From Chitinophagales bacterium (GTDB lineage: Bacteria; Bacteroidota; Bacteroidia; Chitinophagales; UBA2359), in the NCBI GenBank assembly GCA_016787295.1, contig JAEUUX010000179.1, positions 1 to 64,000 on the forward strand: DNA of 64,000 nt. Reading direction: 5' to 3'. This document shows positions 52,268 to 61,824 of the stretch, one piece after another (positions within the stretch are counted from its first letter, which is position 1; the number at the start of each line of letters is the position of its first letter). Made by a program: the position numbers and the translations under genes. The notes beneath the pieces were generated by a model, which was not told the origin of the DNA, ran no database searches, and saw only the letters and a list, made by a program, of their open reading frames with translations.

Positions 52268-54388
52268 TTATTTTTTTTGATATTCAAGAATATCGCCTTC
52301 ATAACGTGTTCCATCGATATAGCCTGCTACGAAAGCGTTGCGATAACCACGACGTTTCATCTCAGAGCAAATGGTTTGTGCTATGCTAAAGTCTTCATAA
52401 TTTCCTGTTGTATAACGCACCAAACCTGACGGAGCAATTTCTGTTGTAATACTGCGGTCTTTCACACGGCTGAAAAACGCATTTTTTGAAGGAATAGCTT
52501 GTTGAAAAGCGCCAATTTGTACTCTATAAACAACAGCAGAGGTGTTTTTGAGTACATTTGTACCTGCTTTATAAGTAACATCTGCGGTTAGGTTATCAGT
52601 GTTAGCATGCTTATCTTCGTCATACAAAGATTTTACACTATTATGTTCGGGTGTGGTTGTGAGGGCATCTTGTTTTTTGATTTTGCTAATTAAAATAATA
52701 TTAGCATTAGTTTTGCCATTGGCTGCCACTGTGTTTACGATTTTATAATCTTCTACACGCGAACCATCTATTTTAGAAACAGTGTAGTTTTTCCCCGCCT
52801 CGACCCAGAAAGAAAAAGAACCACTGTCATTAGTAATTTGGTCTATGGTAATTTTCGGATTTTTGGTATCAACTATGCGAACTTGTGCGCCCGAAACGCC
52901 CTGATGTGTTACTTCATCTACCACGATTCCAGTAATAGAATATGGAACTCTATCCATCTCCGTAAAACGAGTATAATTTTCCACAACTTCAGCAGGCATT
53001 ACTTTCTCAACCACAATAGGTTCTGCTGGTGTAATTGGTATGTACTGTGTGCTGGAATTAGAATTTGCAGCAGGCGTTGCATAATCAGTAAAATGGCTTG
53101 GTGTTCTTGTGTCTTCTTGCGCGAACATTGCTTCTTTGAGGTGGAAACTTGCTGGCATGGTGACAATATAGATATCTTCGTTGCCCAAGCGATTGCTTGT
53201 TAAATAAGCGGTTGTTTTATTGGCAGACAGAATAATTGCTAATTCATCTTTGGGAGTATTGATAGGATATTTTAGGTTTTCGACGTTCCAATCTTCGCCA
53301 TATGGAGTTGCCATAAAAACGTCAAAACCACCTATGCCGCTTCTGCCATCTGACGAAAAATAGAGTGAACCGTCGGCATGGATGCTCGGAAACATTTCAT
53401 CGCCGCGCGTATTAACACTTGCACCCAAATTAACAGGATCTGTCCAACGCCCGCTCACCCATTCGCTTTTCCAGATGTCTTTGCCTCCTTCGCTGCCCAT
53501 AGGCATATCAGAGACAAAATATAAGGTTTTGCTGTCGGCAGATAAGGCGGGATGCCCAAACGAATAATTTTCGTCACAAAAAGACAAAACTTCCCCCTCT
53601 GTCCAATGGTCTTTTTCCCAGCGTGACTCGAAAATTTGTAGGTGAGCCACACCCGAATGGCGCGCTTTTTTGCGAGGCACATTGCGCGTAAAATACATAA
53701 CATTGCCCGCCGAGTTAAAAGTCACAGGTCCTTCATGATAGGGATTGTTACTTTTACCCGGAATAGGTTGTGGCAATGACCAAATATTGCTGATTTTTTC
53801 GGTATAAAAAATATCGGCATAAGTTTCTTCGCGGCTCACTGCTTTTTTGGGACGGAATGAGCTGAACGCCAACTTGTTTTCGTGTTGCCAAAAAGTGGGA
53901 GCTAAATCACCTTGAGGTGAGCTAAAATTGGCGCGCTTGATTTGATAACTTGCCGAATCAGCATAAAATTGTGCTATGTTTTTGCACGCATCGATAAAAG
54001 ATTCTGTACGTAAATCTAAAGAACCTTTGGTGGTTTGTTGGTAGGCGCGAAACCACTCGAGGGCTTCGCCGTATTTGGAAAGTCCCATCAAACAACGTGC
54101 GTAGTAGTATTTTAAAAGGTCATTTTTGGGGTTTGCTTTAATTGCTTTGGGATACCAATAAGTTGCCTTTTGGTTGTTGCCCAATTGACGATAACAGTCA
54201 GCAATACGCTCTAATGCTTGCATGTTTTTCTTGTCATCGTCCAAAACTTTTTTGTATAAATCGGCAGCGCCAGCAAAATCAAATTGTTCATACAATTCAT
54301 CTGCTTGACGCAAATCGCCTTGGGCAAAGCTCATGTTGCTTCCCCAACAGCAAATAACAATGAAAAAAAATAATTTAAAGCGGATCAT
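52268..54388 (-). CDS. PorE-like envelope protein: TPR, PD40 propeller, carboxypeptidase-regulatory and SPOR-like domains
   Basis: 706 aa from ATG 54388 (MIRFKLFFFIVICC); the upstream 36 codons lack a signal peptide. A signal peptide ending in SFAQ is followed by TPRs (about 25-140: LYEQFDFAGAADLYKKVL, ALERIADCYRQLG), PD40 repeats (about 160-430: LSADSKTLYFVSDMPMGSEGG, IHADGSLYFSSDGRSGIGG), a carboxypeptidase-regulatory-like beta domain (about 480-560: SITGIVVDEVTHQGVSGAQV), and a C-terminal SPOR-like domain (about 625-700: VYRVQIGAFQQ). T9SS PorE has the same order but ends in OmpA. Here a peptidoglycan-binding SPOR-like unit replaces it, so a T9SS anchoring role is plausible but unproven. 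Confidence 0.82.
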   Translation of the reverse strand: MIRFKLFFFIVICCWGSNMSFAQGDLRQADELYEQFDFAGAADLYKKVLDDDKKNMQALERIADCYRQLGNNQKATYWYPKAIKANPKNDLLKYYYARCLMGLSKYGEALEWFRAYQQTTKGSLDLRTESFIDACKNIAQFYADSASYQIKRANFSSPQGDLAPTFWQHENKLAFSSFRPKKAVSREETYADIFYTEKISNIWSLPQPIPGKSNNPYHEGPVTFNSAGNVMYFTRNVPRKKARHSGVAHLQIFESRWEKDHWTEGEVLSFCDENYSFGHPALSADSKTLYFVSDMPMGSEGGKDIWKSEWVSGRWTDPVNLGASVNTRGDEMFPSIHADGSLYFSSDGRSGIGGFDVFMATPYGEDWNVENLKYPINTPKDELAIILSANKTTAYLTSNRLGNEDIYIVTMPASFHLKEAMFAQEDTRTPSHFTDYATPAANSNSSTQYIPITPAEPIVVEKVMPAEVVENYTRFTEMDRVPYSITGIVVDEVTHQGVSGAQVRIVDTKNPKITIDQITNDSGSFSFWVEAGKNYTVSKIDGSRVEDYKIVNTVAANGKTNANIILISKIKKQDALTTTPEHNSVKSLYDEDKHANTDNLTADVTYKAGTNVLKNTSAVVYRVQIGAFQQAIPSKNAFFSRVKDRSITTEIAPSGLVRYTTGNYEDFSIAQTICSEMKRRGYRNAFVAGYIDGTRYEGDILEYQKK

Positions 54389-54862
54389 AACAAGGAGATT
54401 TAAACAAGTTGGGTAATTATACTCATAAACCACAAAAACCACACCAAAGTTTAATTTGGTAGGAAGTAAAACTGTTTTTTTATTTTTTTGTGACAAAATT
54501 TTCTCTCTACATGCTATTTTTGTATCAAATAACTTGGTTTTTTAGCACATTACTAATCAAGTCGGTTTTAAAATTATACATTGCACTTTATTCCAAATCA
54601 TAAGTTTTTATTATACAACAACTAAGCCGAAAAGTGTATGTTACAACATTAATGCTGTCCTTTTTTTAGGACAATTTTGCAAATCACTATACACAATAAG
54701 GAAAGTGGGTCTGAAAAAAAATTTTTTCTTATCCAAAAAAGTTCGTAGTTTTGCCGCTTTGATTATAAGAACGACTGACCGTCTTGTAGAAATTTGGCTT
54801 ATTCTCAAACAAAGATACTAAAATTTTTTTTTTTCACCCAAAAACTTACCTATTTTAAGCCG
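54389..54862. other. Intergenic region between divergent genes
   Basis: About 470 bp, AT-rich. The right half has a TAGTTTTG at 54746-54753 that may be the -7 box of the M32 peptidase gene, but no good -33 TTG is at the right distance. The reading frame of the peptidase gene extends back to 54794 from a TTG, without family-like residues. Confidence 0.45.
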
Positions 54863-56353
54863 ATGAATGCTTATCATCAATACTGTGAATGGCAACAAAA
54901 AATTGCCGATGTGCATAATGCCATAGCAGTTTTATCTTGGGACCAAGAGACCTATTTGCCCGAAAAAGGAGCTAAACATCGTTCCCAACAAATTGCAACC
55001 TTGTCGGGTATTGCTCACGAAATAGCGACAGCTCCTACTTGGGGCGAGTTGCTCCACGATTTGCAAAACAATTCACACCTCAGCGAATGGGAACGCTGCA
55101 ACGTGATAAAAACGGCAGATGATTATGAACGACAAAGCAAATTCACTACCGATTTTGTGATGCGCGAGTCCAAAGCGATTGCCGATGCCTATCATGCTTG
55201 GATGCACGCCCGCCAAGCCAACGATTTTAAGGTCTTTGCACCTGCCCTTACGACAATTGTGGACATTAAGCGCGAAACCTGTCATATCATGGGTTATGAC
55301 GAACACCCCTACGACGCTTTGTTACACGAGTATGAACCACAAGGAAAAACGTCGGTCATTACCCCATTATTTGAATCTGTTCGTAGTCAGTTGGTCGATT
55401 TTGTGCAACAAATAGCCCAACAACCACAAGTAGAAGATTCGTTTTTGTATGACCACTACCACAAAGACGCACAATGGGAGTTTGGCTTGGAATTGTTGGA
55501 GCAAATGGGCTATGATTTTCAAGCAGGCAGACAAGACAAATCAACACACCCTTTCACAACAAGTTTTTCGCCTTTGGACGTTCGTGTAACGACCCGCGTG
55601 AACGAACACGACCTAAATGAAATGACATGGAGTTGTTTGCACGAGGGCGGACATGCACTATACGAACAGGGTTTAAAACCCGAATACTATGGCTTGCCAA
55701 CAGGTAAAGCAGCTTCGTTGGGCATTCATGAATCGCAATCCCGTTTGTGGGAAAACAATGTGGGACGTTCCTTGCCTTATTGGAAAGCTAATTTCAAACG
55801 TTTGCGAGGTATATTTCGAAAACAATTGAAAAATGTAGGTTATTTTCAATTCTATAAAGCAATTAATAAGGTAGAACCATCTTTAATTCGCACAAGTGCC
55901 GATGAACTAACGTATCATTTTCATATCCTTATCCGATTTGAGATAGAAAAAGCACTTATCGAAGGCAAAATTGAGGTGAAAGACCTTGCCGAGATTTGGA
56001 ATGCCAAATATCGCGAATATTTGGGTATTGATGTTCCTGACGACAAACATGGTGTTTTGCAAGACATTCATTGGTCGCACGGTAGCTTTGGCTATTTCCC
56101 AACTTATTCGTTAGGTAGTTTTTATGCCGCACAATTTTTTGCAGCCGCTCAACGCAGTATCCCAGACCTCAATAGTCAGATAGAAGCTGGCAAATTGGGC
56201 GAATTATTGGCATGGTTGCGCACCAATATCCACCAATATGGCATGTTGTATACGTCGGAAGAATTGTGTCAAAAAGTGACAGGCGAGCCACTCAATTTTG
56301 ACTATTTTATGCAATATGCGCGCGAAAAATATGGAGCAATTTATGGACTTTAA
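54863..56353 (+). CDS. Carboxypeptidase M32 (Taq-type metallocarboxypeptidase)
   Basis: 496 aa starting at MNAYHQYCEWQQKIADV. Family landmarks are LSWDQETYLPEKGAKHRSQQIATLSG near the N-terminus, DVRVTTRVNEHDL, the zinc motif HEGGHALYEQG near 260-264, GIHESQSRLWENNVGRS, and HWSHGSFGYFPTYSLGSFYAAQ near the C-terminus. It removes C-terminal amino acids from peptides in the cytoplasm. No signal peptide is present and the length fits the family (~500). Divergent from the PorE-like gene; YraN follows downstream. Confidence 0.93.
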   Translation: MNAYHQYCEWQQKIADVHNAIAVLSWDQETYLPEKGAKHRSQQIATLSGIAHEIATAPTWGELLHDLQNNSHLSEWERCNVIKTADDYERQSKFTTDFVMRESKAIADAYHAWMHARQANDFKVFAPALTTIVDIKRETCHIMGYDEHPYDALLHEYEPQGKTSVITPLFESVRSQLVDFVQQIAQQPQVEDSFLYDHYHKDAQWEFGLELLEQMGYDFQAGRQDKSTHPFTTSFSPLDVRVTTRVNEHDLNEMTWSCLHEGGHALYEQGLKPEYYGLPTGKAASLGIHESQSRLWENNVGRSLPYWKANFKRLRGIFRKQLKNVGYFQFYKAINKVEPSLIRTSADELTYHFHILIRFEIEKALIEGKIEVKDLAEIWNAKYREYLGIDVPDDKHGVLQDIHWSHGSFGYFPTYSLGSFYAAQFFAAAQRSIPDLNSQIEAGKLGELLAWLRTNIHQYGMLYTSEELCQKVTGEPLNFDYFMQYAREKYGAIYGL

Positions 56354-56486
56354 TCGCATTGTAACTTTGCTCATTATGCAATACAACTAACAAATTTTCT
56401 CCAAATTAATCGACCATAACTGTCTGATAATCAGGTTCTTATGTAAATTTGGAGAAAATTTTAACCCTTAAAATAGACTTACCTAC

Positions 56487-56861
56487 ATGGCAGAACATAA
56501 CGAATTTGGCAAAAAAGGCGAACAAGTTGCTGCTCAATTTTTGGAGAAAAAAGGCTATGAAATTTTAGCCACCAACTGGCGTTTCAAGCAATGGGAGTTG
56601 GACATTGTTGCACAACCCAAAGGCAAAAAAACTATTGTCTTTGTGGAGGTGAAGGCTCGTCACACCAACTATTTTGGTTATCCTGAAACATTTGTGACCA
56701 AAGCCAAACAGCAATTAATTGCCAAAGCTGCTGCCGTGTTTTTAGACCAAAATGGCTTGAATGATGCGCCTGTGCGGTTTGATATTATTGCTATTACGGT
56801 TACACCTGAAGACACACATATTCATCATATCGACGATGCTTTTTTTCTGTATGCCAAATAG
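56487..56861 (+). CDS. YraN family protein (UPF0102), nuclease-like fold
   Basis: 124 aa. GKKGEQVAAQFLEKKGYEIL at the N-terminus and ELDIVAQPKGKKTIVFVEVKAR in the middle give the D-x(n)-E-x-K pattern of a PD-(D/E)xK nuclease fold, as in all UPF0102 members. The biological role is not settled; a DNA-processing function is the usual suggestion. It begins 130 bp after the M32 gene and ends before a shared terminator. Confidence 0.9.
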   Translation: MAEHNEFGKKGEQVAAQFLEKKGYEILATNWRFKQWELDIVAQPKGKKTIVFVEVKARHTNYFGYPETFVTKAKQQLIAKAAAVFLDQNGLNDAPVRFDIIAITVTPEDTHIHHIDDAFFLYAK

Positions 56862-56886
56862 GTTTTATTACTCGACTCCCAAAAAA

Positions 56887-56917
56887 ACGTCCTACATAGT
56901 GTTAAACTATGAAGGAC
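56887..56917 (+). terminator. Bidirectional terminator between yraN and the PorP/SprF gene
   Basis: CGTCCTACATAGT pairs with ACTATGAAGGACG (one mismatch) around a 5-base loop, with T-rich tracts on either side for both strands. Confidence 0.8.
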
Positions 56918-56955
56918 GCTTTTGTTTTTTGTCTTGTTTTTTGAGAAAAACTATA

Positions 56956-57891
56956 TTAGAAAAAACGTGGACTCAATACATTTTCGTTTGTTTTGCCATC
57001 GTTATCTTTGCGACGAAGGTCAAAACCTATCATTATCTCGTGCGAACCATTGCTATAGTCGGCTAATCGGCTGAGGGTAATGTCGTAGGCATAACCAATA
57101 CGCAAACCGTTTTTAAATTCGTAGGCAGTATGCAGGTTCATGCCGTCTTGGGTGTGATAACCTGCTCCTATCCAAAAACTGTTAAATAACAAAGCTGTTA
57201 AATTCAAATCAACTTCAACCGGTGAATGTGTAGCTGCCTTGAGCAAAACGGTGGGGCGCAAAGTAAACTTATCGCTAAACGTGTGGGCATAGCCACCACT
57301 CACAAAATAGTGGCGCTCTTGTTTGGACAATTGCTGTAGGTTGTCAATATTGCCTTTTAGCAAACGCGGGGCTGCTGCACCAACAAAAAAGTTTTTGGCA
57401 TAGTAATAAGCACCTAAACCAAAATTAGGCGCTATTTTTTTCTGTATAGTGGTGGCATTAATAGCAGGGTCGTTGGTGTCGACAATGTCGTCGCTGCTAA
57501 GAAGTGACCAATCGGAACTGTAGGCACTGATACCTGCTTGCAAACCCAAAGAAAGTTTTGCGTTTTCTTGAATAGGTATGTGATAGGCATAACTACCATA
57601 AACGTTGAATCTGTTATGGATACCTATTTTGTCGTTTTCTAAGTATAGACCTACTGCCATATGCGAGGCGATAGGGCTATGGGCGCTCAAAAAAATATCG
57701 CGCGGCGCTCCGTCTATGCCTGCCCATTGGTAGCGATATAGCCCCAAACAGCTAAGAGCTTCGCGTGAACCTGTATAAGCAGGGTTGTACAACAATGGAT
57801 TGTACATATATTGGGTGTACTGCACATCTTGTTGAGCAAAAGAAGCAAAGGTGCAACAACACACCAAAATAGCGGTAAGTATTTTTTTCAC
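56956..57891 (-). CDS. Type IX secretion system membrane protein, PorP/SprF family
   Basis: 311 aa. Signal peptide 1-20 (ILVCCCTFASFAQ), then the family hallmark QDVQYTQYMYNPLLYNPAYTGSR, a strand-turn-strand outer-membrane beta-barrel pattern (WAGIDGAPRDIFLSAHSPI, GVGLYLENDKIG type), and a C-terminal sequence typical of the family (GLRIGYAYDITLSRLADYSNGSHEIMIGFDLRRK). PorP/SprF proteins sit in the outer membrane beside T9SS and help export or anchor adhesins such as SprB. No large SprB-like gene is directly adjacent; many Bacteroidota carry several orphan copies. Confidence 0.92.
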   Translation of the reverse strand: MKKILTAILVCCCTFASFAQQDVQYTQYMYNPLLYNPAYTGSREALSCLGLYRYQWAGIDGAPRDIFLSAHSPIASHMAVGLYLENDKIGIHNRFNVYGSYAYHIPIQENAKLSLGLQAGISAYSSDWSLLSSDDIVDTNDPAINATTIQKKIAPNFGLGAYYYAKNFFVGAAAPRLLKGNIDNLQQLSKQERHYFVSGGYAHTFSDKFTLRPTVLLKAATHSPVEVDLNLTALLFNSFWIGAGYHTQDGMNLHTAYEFKNGLRIGYAYDITLSRLADYSNGSHEIMIGFDLRRKDNDGKTNENVLSPRFF

Positions 57892-58070
57892 GGAAATAAT
57901 TTTTGGGAAATTCGATAGGTAAGGTAAAGTTTATTTAACAAAAGCAAGCTGCGCTGCCATAGCAACGCATCGTGGAGTTATGACGGTTAAAGTGCTATGG
58001 GGTCACTCTTGATTTGACAGCAAAAAACATGAGAAACATGCAAAATAGTTGCATGTAGTTTGTATGATGA

Positions 58071-58439
58071 TTAGAATTGGCTAAATAAAATTAACAACAA
58101 TGTTACTATACTTGGCAAGGCTTGTACAAAAAAGATTTTTTTGTCGGCTGTTAGCGCACCAAAAATGCCCGCTACAGCTATGCAAGATAAGAAAAAAATG
58201 GCGATATTGTGTTTCCAAATAGTGTTGGATATAAAAAATGTCCAGATGAGTCCTGCTGCTAAAAAACCATTGTATAACCCTTGGTTGGCAGCCATACTTT
58301 TGGTTGGAGCAAACAGTTCTTTGGGAAAACTTTTGAAAACTTTTTTTCCACGTGTTTCCCATGCAAACATTTCGAACCAAAGTATGTATAAATGAAATGC
58401 AGCAATGGCTCCTATTAATAGGTTGATGATTAATTCCAT
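58071..58439 (-). CDS. DUF1304 family membrane protein
   Basis: 122 aa with four hydrophobic helices: 1-25, 48-72, 76-95 and 98-120. The family signature is AFHLYILWFEMFAWET near the N-terminus and KSMAANQGLYNGFLAAGL after it. DUF1304 proteins are small integral-membrane proteins of unknown function. It is the next gene upstream of the coiled-coil gene's stop, on the same strand, with a 46-bp gap. Confidence 0.88.
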   Translation of the reverse strand: MELIINLLIGAIAAFHLYILWFEMFAWETRGKKVFKSFPKELFAPTKSMAANQGLYNGFLAAGLIWTFFISNTIWKHNIAIFFLSCIAVAGIFGALTADKKIFFVQALPSIVTLLLILFSQF

Positions 58440-58485
58440 AATATTGTAATGGCAAAAACTTTAAATGCTCACTTTCTTGATAGTT

Positions 58486-59358
58486 TTATGGCAAAGAAAT
58501 TCCTGAAAATTTTTCTTTATCATAACCCAAAGTAGTGATGATGTGTTTATAGTCACGGTTTAGTTCGCGATATTGTTTTAATTGTTCTTCTAATTGTTGT
58601 TGTTTTTCTATGAGTTGCAGATTGCGTTTTCGTAACGTATCTATTTCGTTTTTTTGTTGTTCATGTTGTTGTTGCGATTCTTCATAACGTTTTTTGTAGC
58701 TACCCAAACTGTCGGTACTAATTTGCAAAGCGGTTAGTTGCAAAGTTGTTTCGTGAACTTTATTATACAGTTGTTTGCGCTCTATTTCTATGTGCTGTAG
58801 TTTGTTTTGCAGTTCGGTTTCTTGAAAAACAGCTATTTCATTGTCTTTTCGTAAGCGCGAAATTTCGGCAAGTAAATTAGAATAATCTTGTGTTTGGTTT
58901 TGTTGGTTGTTAAGCATTTTATTTTTTTCTGCCAATTCGTTTTGTGCTGTTACCAATTCAAACTCTATGCGCCGAAGATTGGCGCGTTCTTCCTGCACTT
59001 GTTGTTCAGCAGTTCTAATTTTTTCGTTTTGTTCCTCAACCCTTTGTTTATAGGTTTCTAAATAGTCTATTTTAGCTTGTTGTGTACTTGCTTCGCGTTG
59101 TGCTTCTTCCAATTTGGTTTGTAACTCAAATTGTCCTTGCTGCAAATCGGTGATTTGTTGTGTATACTCTTTGGTTTCTGATTCGTATTTTCCGTTTTTA
59201 GACAAAAGGTAGTTATATTTGCTGCGTGTTTTTACCAAATTTTGCGATGCCTCAGCAGACGAGTGTTCTAATTGTCTAATTTTGTGGCGCAACGATACCC
59301 ACACCAACAAAGCTGTGATACCCAGCAAGATTAGGATTTGTAATATGTGAATCAACAT
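58486..59358 (-). CDS. Membrane-anchored coiled-coil protein
   Basis: 290 aa from ATG 59358 (MLIHILQILILLGITALLVW). An N-terminal TM helix (3-22) is followed by about 240 residues of coiled coil rich in Gln and Glu (LEEAQREASTQQAKIDYLETYKQRVEEQN, LRKRNLQLIEKQQQLEEQLK). No other domain. The upstream in-frame codons to 59418 are not needed. It sits in an envelope gene neighbourhood between DUF1304 and OmpA genes on one strand, and may organise envelope complexes. Function unknown. Confidence 0.7.
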   Translation of the reverse strand: MLIHILQILILLGITALLVWVSLRHKIRQLEHSSAEASQNLVKTRSKYNYLLSKNGKYESETKEYTQQITDLQQGQFELQTKLEEAQREASTQQAKIDYLETYKQRVEEQNEKIRTAEQQVQEERANLRRIEFELVTAQNELAEKNKMLNNQQNQTQDYSNLLAEISRLRKDNEIAVFQETELQNKLQHIEIERKQLYNKVHETTLQLTALQISTDSLGSYKKRYEESQQQHEQQKNEIDTLRKRNLQLIEKQQQLEEQLKQYRELNRDYKHIITTLGYDKEKFSGISLP

Positions 59359-59497
59359 GTTTTGAATTGTTTTTTTGTATAATAATACCACAACATTTTC
59401 GGGTAAGGCGCTCACCACTTACAAAAAAAATTAGGGAGAGACTATCCCAATAGAAGGGTTTGTTACAGGCATCTACTTCAATTATTGTACCACTATT

Positions 59498-60379
59498 TTA
59501 GCGAACAAATATATCGACACGGCGATTGTTTTGTTGTCCTATGGCTGTTGTATTGTCGTCTATGGGTTGGTTTTCGCCGCGCGAATCCACAATGATTTTG
59601 CTGGGCGAAATGCCTATATCCAGCAATAATTGTTGGATAGTTTCGGCTCGTTTGCGCCCCAATTTGATATTAGTCGTATAACTATCGTCATTATCAGCAT
59701 GACCGACCAAGTATATTTTTTTATTGGGATAGGTTTCTGTTAGCTGTTTAAGTTGTTGAAAGTATTGGAGTTGGTATTCGCTAAGGGTGAATTTGGTATT
59801 TTTTTTCTCAAATGTCAGCCTAAGTGTATCATTTAGCAATTGTTGTATGCGAGCGTTGTCGAGGGTATATTGTGGTATAACTGTCATTTGTATTGCATTG
59901 AACAAAGTATCCTGAAAAATAATAGGTTGGTCTTGCTGGGCTATTTGCGTAAGAACCAAACTGTCCAACAAAATACTGTTACCTATTTCTATTTTGCTCA
60001 AATGTCGCAGATGTTTTATAAAAAGGTCACGCAATGTTTGGGCGCGTTGTTGAGCCAATTGTGGTGTTTCATTAGCGGTATGATATGCCGTTATTTTCAG
60101 TTGTTGTTTAGGGTTTTGCAACAAATAATGCGCCACAGCATCTATATTTGTTTGTTGTGTGGTAGATATAGGCAAATCGCTCTGTTGCAATTTAAAGGTC
60201 AATGGTTTATCGAAGCGCATCAATGTATCGTCATTAACCATTATGTAGGAATCAGGAATGGGTGGGCGTTTTCGCAAACAGCTACAGTTATGGTAATGCA
60301 GTTCGCATGTATACCAATATACTGCAAACAACATCCAAACGGCAATCAGCCAAGGTAATATGCGATGGAAAGAAGCCAT
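59498..60379 (-). CDS. OmpA family protein
   Basis: 293 aa. A signal or anchor helix at about 7-24 (ILPWLIAVWMLFAVYW), then two related OmpA-type segments. The first, about 55-110, is weak (LTFKLQQSDLPIS ... KQQLKITAYHTANETPQLAQ). The second, about 190-293, is a clear C-terminal domain with YPNKKIYLVGHADNDDSYTTNIKLGRKRAETIQQLLLDIGI, DSRGENQP and NNRRVDIFV. It should bind peptidoglycan in the periplasm. The duplicated domain is unusual but known. It lies between the coiled-coil and SPOR genes. Confidence 0.85.
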   Translation of the reverse strand: MASFHRILPWLIAVWMLFAVYWYTCELHYHNCSCLRKRPPIPDSYIMVNDDTLMRFDKPLTFKLQQSDLPISTTQQTNIDAVAHYLLQNPKQQLKITAYHTANETPQLAQQRAQTLRDLFIKHLRHLSKIEIGNSILLDSLVLTQIAQQDQPIIFQDTLFNAIQMTVIPQYTLDNARIQQLLNDTLRLTFEKKNTKFTLSEYQLQYFQQLKQLTETYPNKKIYLVGHADNDDSYTTNIKLGRKRAETIQQLLLDIGISPSKIIVDSRGENQPIDDNTTAIGQQNNRRVDIFVR

Positions 60380-60449
60380 AAAAAATTAGAAGAATCAAGG
60401 TATTTAATAACTACGGCAATAAACATGCCTAAAGTGCTTACATGCCTAA

Positions 60450-60483
60450 AATTCTCCATTCGTTGCAACACAAATGGAGAATT
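60450..60483 (-). terminator. Possible terminator of the HU-CCDC81/SPOR gene
   Basis: AATTCTCCATT pairs with AATGGAGAATT around a 12-base loop, about 20 bp after the minus-strand stop. Only three T residues follow, so it is weak. Confidence 0.5.
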
Positions 60484-60504
60484 CTGGCTCGATGCCCTAT
60501 TTGT

Positions 60505-61824
60505 TTAGTTGTATTTGAGTACCCATGAGTCTGAATTATACTGTTTTTGTGCTTTATTGAAAACAGTTTTTACATCACTAATTTTACCCGATTTAACATA
60601 GATACCCGCTCTGAAATAACCCGATGTGGTTTCGAGCAAATGCACATCTTGTCCGTCTTTGCGCAACGTTCCTATCAATTTTTGAGCATTAGCTTTGCTT
60701 TTGAAAGCACCCGTAATCACATAAAAACCTTTGGGATCACTCGAACTAACATACTCATTGGTTTTAGATTTCATTACGCGCAAACCCTCTATCACTTCTA
60801 CGCCTCCGCCACTACTTTTGTCTGTGGTGGTGGTAGCAGGTGTGGGTATTTCTTTTTGAGGTGCAGGAGCAGGTGTGCGAGCGCTAACAGTATCCGTATT
60901 AATAGGTTCGGTAGGCGATGACGTAGCCGCAGTGGTATCCATTGTCGTAGTTTGTTGTGTGGTAGAATCCGCCAAAGCGGGGTCGGGCGTTGTATATGTT
61001 TCGGGTTGTTGTTCTGCTACCTGTTCGGTGCCGGTGCCGAAGATAAAGCTAAATGGCTTGCGGTTATACCAAGGTCGGTCGGTTTCACCACCCATTTGCG
61101 AAATACCCCAAAACACCAAGAACAGCAACAACAAAGGAATCAACCATTTGATCCACGACTCGCTTTCTTTGCTGCGTGTAGTAGTCGAATTATAGACCGT
61201 CCCTCCCGCACTTGTCGCACTACTATTGCCCGACAGTACCTCCGAAATACTTTTTGTATTGTTAGCTGTTTCGGTTGTCACAATAGGCGGAGGTGTGTTT
61301 AAGCTATTGGCAGCCACGCCCACCACTGTTTCCTCTGCCACTTCATCAGCAACCAATTTGCGAGATTCCGTTGTAATAGCAGGTGTTGGAACATTGCTAT
61401 CGCCACTTGGTATCTTAACAACCGTCAAACCAAATGTATCCACAGCAAAATTGGCATTTTCGGCAAGCGTAAATTGTGTCACTCCATCTTGACGTTTCAA
61501 ATAACCAATACCTTCCAATTGAATGGCTTCGCCCGTAGCCAATCGGGCATTAGCAGCCGCTACCCAATCTTTCAAAGATTCCTCCGCTACCTGAAGAGGA
61601 ATTTTTTCTACGCGTGAAATGTGTCCTGCCATCAAACCATCATTAACTTTGATGCGTTCATTAAAACTAACAATTTTGGCAGGAGGAGTAATCACTCCTT
61701 TAGCAGAATCTACCGTTGCACTCTTCCAATGCGTGCTAAACATGCCCAAGTCTGGAATAATAATAGTGCTATACTCGTATAGTAGAGCGCCGATGTATTT
61801 GGCTATATCGTTTTGTAAATTCAT
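60505..61824 (-). CDS. HU-CCDC81-like and SPOR domain membrane protein
   Basis: 439 aa. Residues 1-140 are the prokaryotic CCDC81-type HU-like pair (IAKYIGALLYEYSTIIIPDLGMFSTHWKSA; LKDWVAAANARLATGEAIQLEGIGYL), common in Bacteroidota proteins of this layout. A TM helix near 224-240 (WLIPLLLLFLVFWGI) and a Pro/Thr-rich periplasmic linker follow. The C-terminal ~75 residues are a SPOR domain (FYVITGAFKSKANAQKLIGTLRKDG) that binds glycan strands lacking stem peptides, usually at the division site. The cytoplasmic HU-like part may contact DNA or other proteins; that is not established. Confidence 0.88.
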   Translation of the reverse strand: MNLQNDIAKYIGALLYEYSTIIIPDLGMFSTHWKSATVDSAKGVITPPAKIVSFNERIKVNDGLMAGHISRVEKIPLQVAEESLKDWVAAANARLATGEAIQLEGIGYLKRQDGVTQFTLAENANFAVDTFGLTVVKIPSGDSNVPTPAITTESRKLVADEVAEETVVGVAANSLNTPPPIVTTETANNTKSISEVLSGNSSATSAGGTVYNSTTTRSKESESWIKWLIPLLLLFLVFWGISQMGGETDRPWYNRKPFSFIFGTGTEQVAEQQPETYTTPDPALADSTTQQTTTMDTTAATSSPTEPINTDTVSARTPAPAPQKEIPTPATTTTDKSSGGGVEVIEGLRVMKSKTNEYVSSSDPKGFYVITGAFKSKANAQKLIGTLRKDGQDVHLLETTSGYFRAGIYVKSGKISDVKTVFNKAQKQYNSDSWVLKYN

